A stretch of 8,689 nucleotides of DNA from Mycobacterium sp. (GTDB taxonomy: Bacteria; Actinomycetota; Actinomycetes; Mycobacteriales; Mycobacteriaceae): positions 1 through 8,689 of the forward strand of contig JAOPWF010000406.1 of NCBI GenBank assembly GCA_025965815.1, read 5' to 3'. Below are positions 7,493-8,689 of this stretch, in pieces; within the stretch, counting starts at the first letter, position 1, and each line of letters starts with the position of its first letter. Under the pieces are notes generated by a model. That model searched no databases and had not been told where the DNA came from. It saw nothing but the letters and a program-made list of their open reading frames with translations. The translations under genes were made by a program, and so were the position numbers.

Positions 7493-8689
7493 ATGACACG
7501 ACAGCTTCACCTCGGCGGCTTCCAGATCGCCTCGCAGGTCACCCATTCCCATGCCGCATGGCGCCATCCGGCCAGCGACACCAACTTTCTGACCCCGGAC
7601 TACTACCACCGCATCGGGCGCATCCTCGAGCGCGGCAAGTTCGACTTCCTGTTCTTCGCCGACCTGCTCGCGGCGCCTGTGCGCTTCGGCGACGTCATCG
7701 CCGAGCCGCTGCGCCGCGGCACTCAGGCCACCGCCACCCTGGACCCGTCGATCGTGGCGGCCAGCATCGCCGCGGTCACATCCAAGCTGGGTATCGCGAT
7801 CACGAAGTCCGCCACGTACTTCCATCCCTACGAGTTGGCGCGCATCTTCTCCAGCCTGGACCACATCACCCGCGGCCGGGTGGCGTGGAACATCGTCACC
7901 TCGCTCTCGCAGGGCGAAGCGCAGAACTTCGGTTACGACGAGCACCTGGGCCATGAGTTCCGCTACGAACGCGCCGACGAGTTCGTCCGGACGACGCTGG
8001 AGCTGTGGTCCAGCTGGGAGCCGGACGCGCTGGTGCTGGACAAGGAGAGCGGGGTGTTCGCCGACCCGTCGCGGATCCGGCACATCGACCACGACGGCCC
8101 CTACTTCCGCACCCGCGGACCGCTGAACGTGCCACATTCGCCGCAGGGCCGGCCGGTGCTGATCCAGGCCGGCGCGTCGAAAACCGGCAAGGATTTCGCC
8201 GCGCGCTGGGCCGAGGCGATCTTCGAGATCGACCCCACGCCGGAGGGCCGGCGCGCCTACTACGACGACATCAAGTCGCGCGCGGTGAACTTCGGCCGCG
8301 ATCCTGACGGCGTGCTGATCTTCCCGGCGTTCATCCCGTTCATCGGTGAGACCGAATCGATCGCCCGGGAGAAGCAGGCGTTCCACAACGAGCTGGCCGA
8401 CCCGATCTCCGGGCTGATAACGCTGTCGGTGCACACAGATCACGACTTCTCCGGTTACGACCTGGACGCACCCGTCGAGGACGTGGTGGTGTCGGGCACC
8501 CAGGGGCTGTTCGACGCGGTGCGCCGGGTGGCCAGCCGCGACAGCCTGACGCTGCGTGACGTGGGCAAGCTGTACGCCCAGGGCGTGCTGCTGCCCCAGT
8601 TCGTCGGGACCGCGGCGCAGGTCGCCGACCAGATCGAGGAGTCGTTCACCGCCGGCGAGGCCGACGGTTTCATGGTCTCGGCGGCCCAG
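7493..8689 (+). CDS. FMN-dependent monooxygenase of the NtaA/SnaA/DszA family (3' end cut off)
   Basis: An open frame of 399 codons from ATG at 7493 to the last base of the window with no stop; family members are usually about 440-460 residues, so roughly 50 are missing. It is a luciferase-like TIM-barrel enzyme that uses FMNH2 from a separate reductase and oxygen. Hallmarks are RGKFDFLFFAD at 47-57, KSATYFHPYELARIFSSLDH at 105-124, GRVAWNIVTS at 128-137, FRYERADEF at 156-164, GPYFRTRGPLNVPHSPQGRP at 202-221, VLIQAGAS at 222-229, and FGRDPDGVLIFPAF at 267-280. These place it with nitrilotriacetate, pristinamycin IIA and dibenzothiophene-sulfone monooxygenases rather than with F420 enzymes. 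The ribosome site AGGA sits five bases upstream of the ATG. Following a DszC-like gene on the same strand, it is likely the second step of a C-S or C-N cleaving pathway. The exact substrate cannot be read from sequence. Confidence 0.9.
   Translation, partial: MTRQLHLGGFQIASQVTHSHAAWRHPASDTNFLTPDYYHRIGRILERGKFDFLFFADLLAAPVRFGDVIAEPLRRGTQATATLDPSIVAASIAAVTSKLGIAITKSATYFHPYELARIFSSLDHITRGRVAWNIVTSLSQGEAQNFGYDEHLGHEFRYERADEFVRTTLELWSSWEPDALVLDKESGVFADPSRIRHIDHDGPYFRTRGPLNVPHSPQGRPVLIQAGASKTGKDFAARWAEAIFEIDPTPEGRRAYYDDIKSRAVNFGRDPDGVLIFPAFIPFIGETESIAREKQAFHNELADPISGLITLSVHTDHDFSGYDLDAPVEDVVVSGTQGLFDAVRRVASRDSLTLRDVGKLYAQGVLLPQFVGTAAQVADQIEESFTAGEADGFMVSAAQ

Noticed and set aside
6352..7494. Open frame of 380 codons on the minus strand opposite the DszC-like gene
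   Set aside because: Low-complexity V/G/R/H composition, no motifs, and it mirrors a well-supported monooxygenase.
7358..8443. Open frame of 361 codons on the minus strand opposite the NtaA/DszA-like gene
   Set aside because: It lies across two genes with recognised family motifs and has no motif of its own; an artefact of high GC3.

Overview
The window is high-GC DNA with near-saturated G/C at third codon positions in most genes, GTG starts and short or overlapping gene junctions. It looks like an actinobacterium, most likely a mycobacterium of the environmental or fast-growing kind (Mycolicibacterium type). The strongest taxonomic hint is the first three genes. Their order (permease, fused double ATPase, lipoprotein) and, from memory of the family rather than an alignment, the wording of the binding protein match the Mycobacterium tuberculosis oppBCDA locus (Rv1283c-Rv1280c).

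Layout: (i) 1-4388, plus strand, is the 3' part of an oligopeptide ABC importer operon: the end of oppC, complete oppD with two ATPase domains in one chain, and complete oppA, a lipoprotein solute-binding protein. oppB and the first codons of oppC must lie just before the window. (ii) 4390-5640, minus strand, is an alpha/beta hydrolase of the proline-iminopeptidase (S33) type. Its stop codon is one base from the oppA stop, so the two converge. (iii) 5641-5755 is a divergent intergenic region with interlocking inverted repeats. (iv) 5756-6103, plus strand, is a small secreted protein with two cysteines in the predicted mature chain. (v) 6104-6195 is an intergenic region with a 9-bp near-perfect direct repeat. 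(vi) 6196-8689, plus strand, is a probable two-gene operon: a flavin monooxygenase of the acyl-CoA-dehydrogenase fold (DszC/SfnB type), then an FMN-dependent monooxygenase of the luciferase-like NtaA/SnaA/DszA type that runs off the window end.

Functionally there are two modules. The importer would bring in short peptides, and the cytoplasmic aminopeptidase-like hydrolase next to it could trim them; that link is inferred from position only. The two flavin enzymes resemble the first and second steps of organosulfur oxidation and C-S bond cleavage (DszC then DszA), so an organosulfur-scavenging role is the leading guess. The substrate cannot be read from the sequence, and the flavin reductase such enzymes need is not in the window. 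There are no RNA genes, insertion sequences, CRISPR arrays or phage genes that I can see, and no gene-free stretch longer than about 115 bases.
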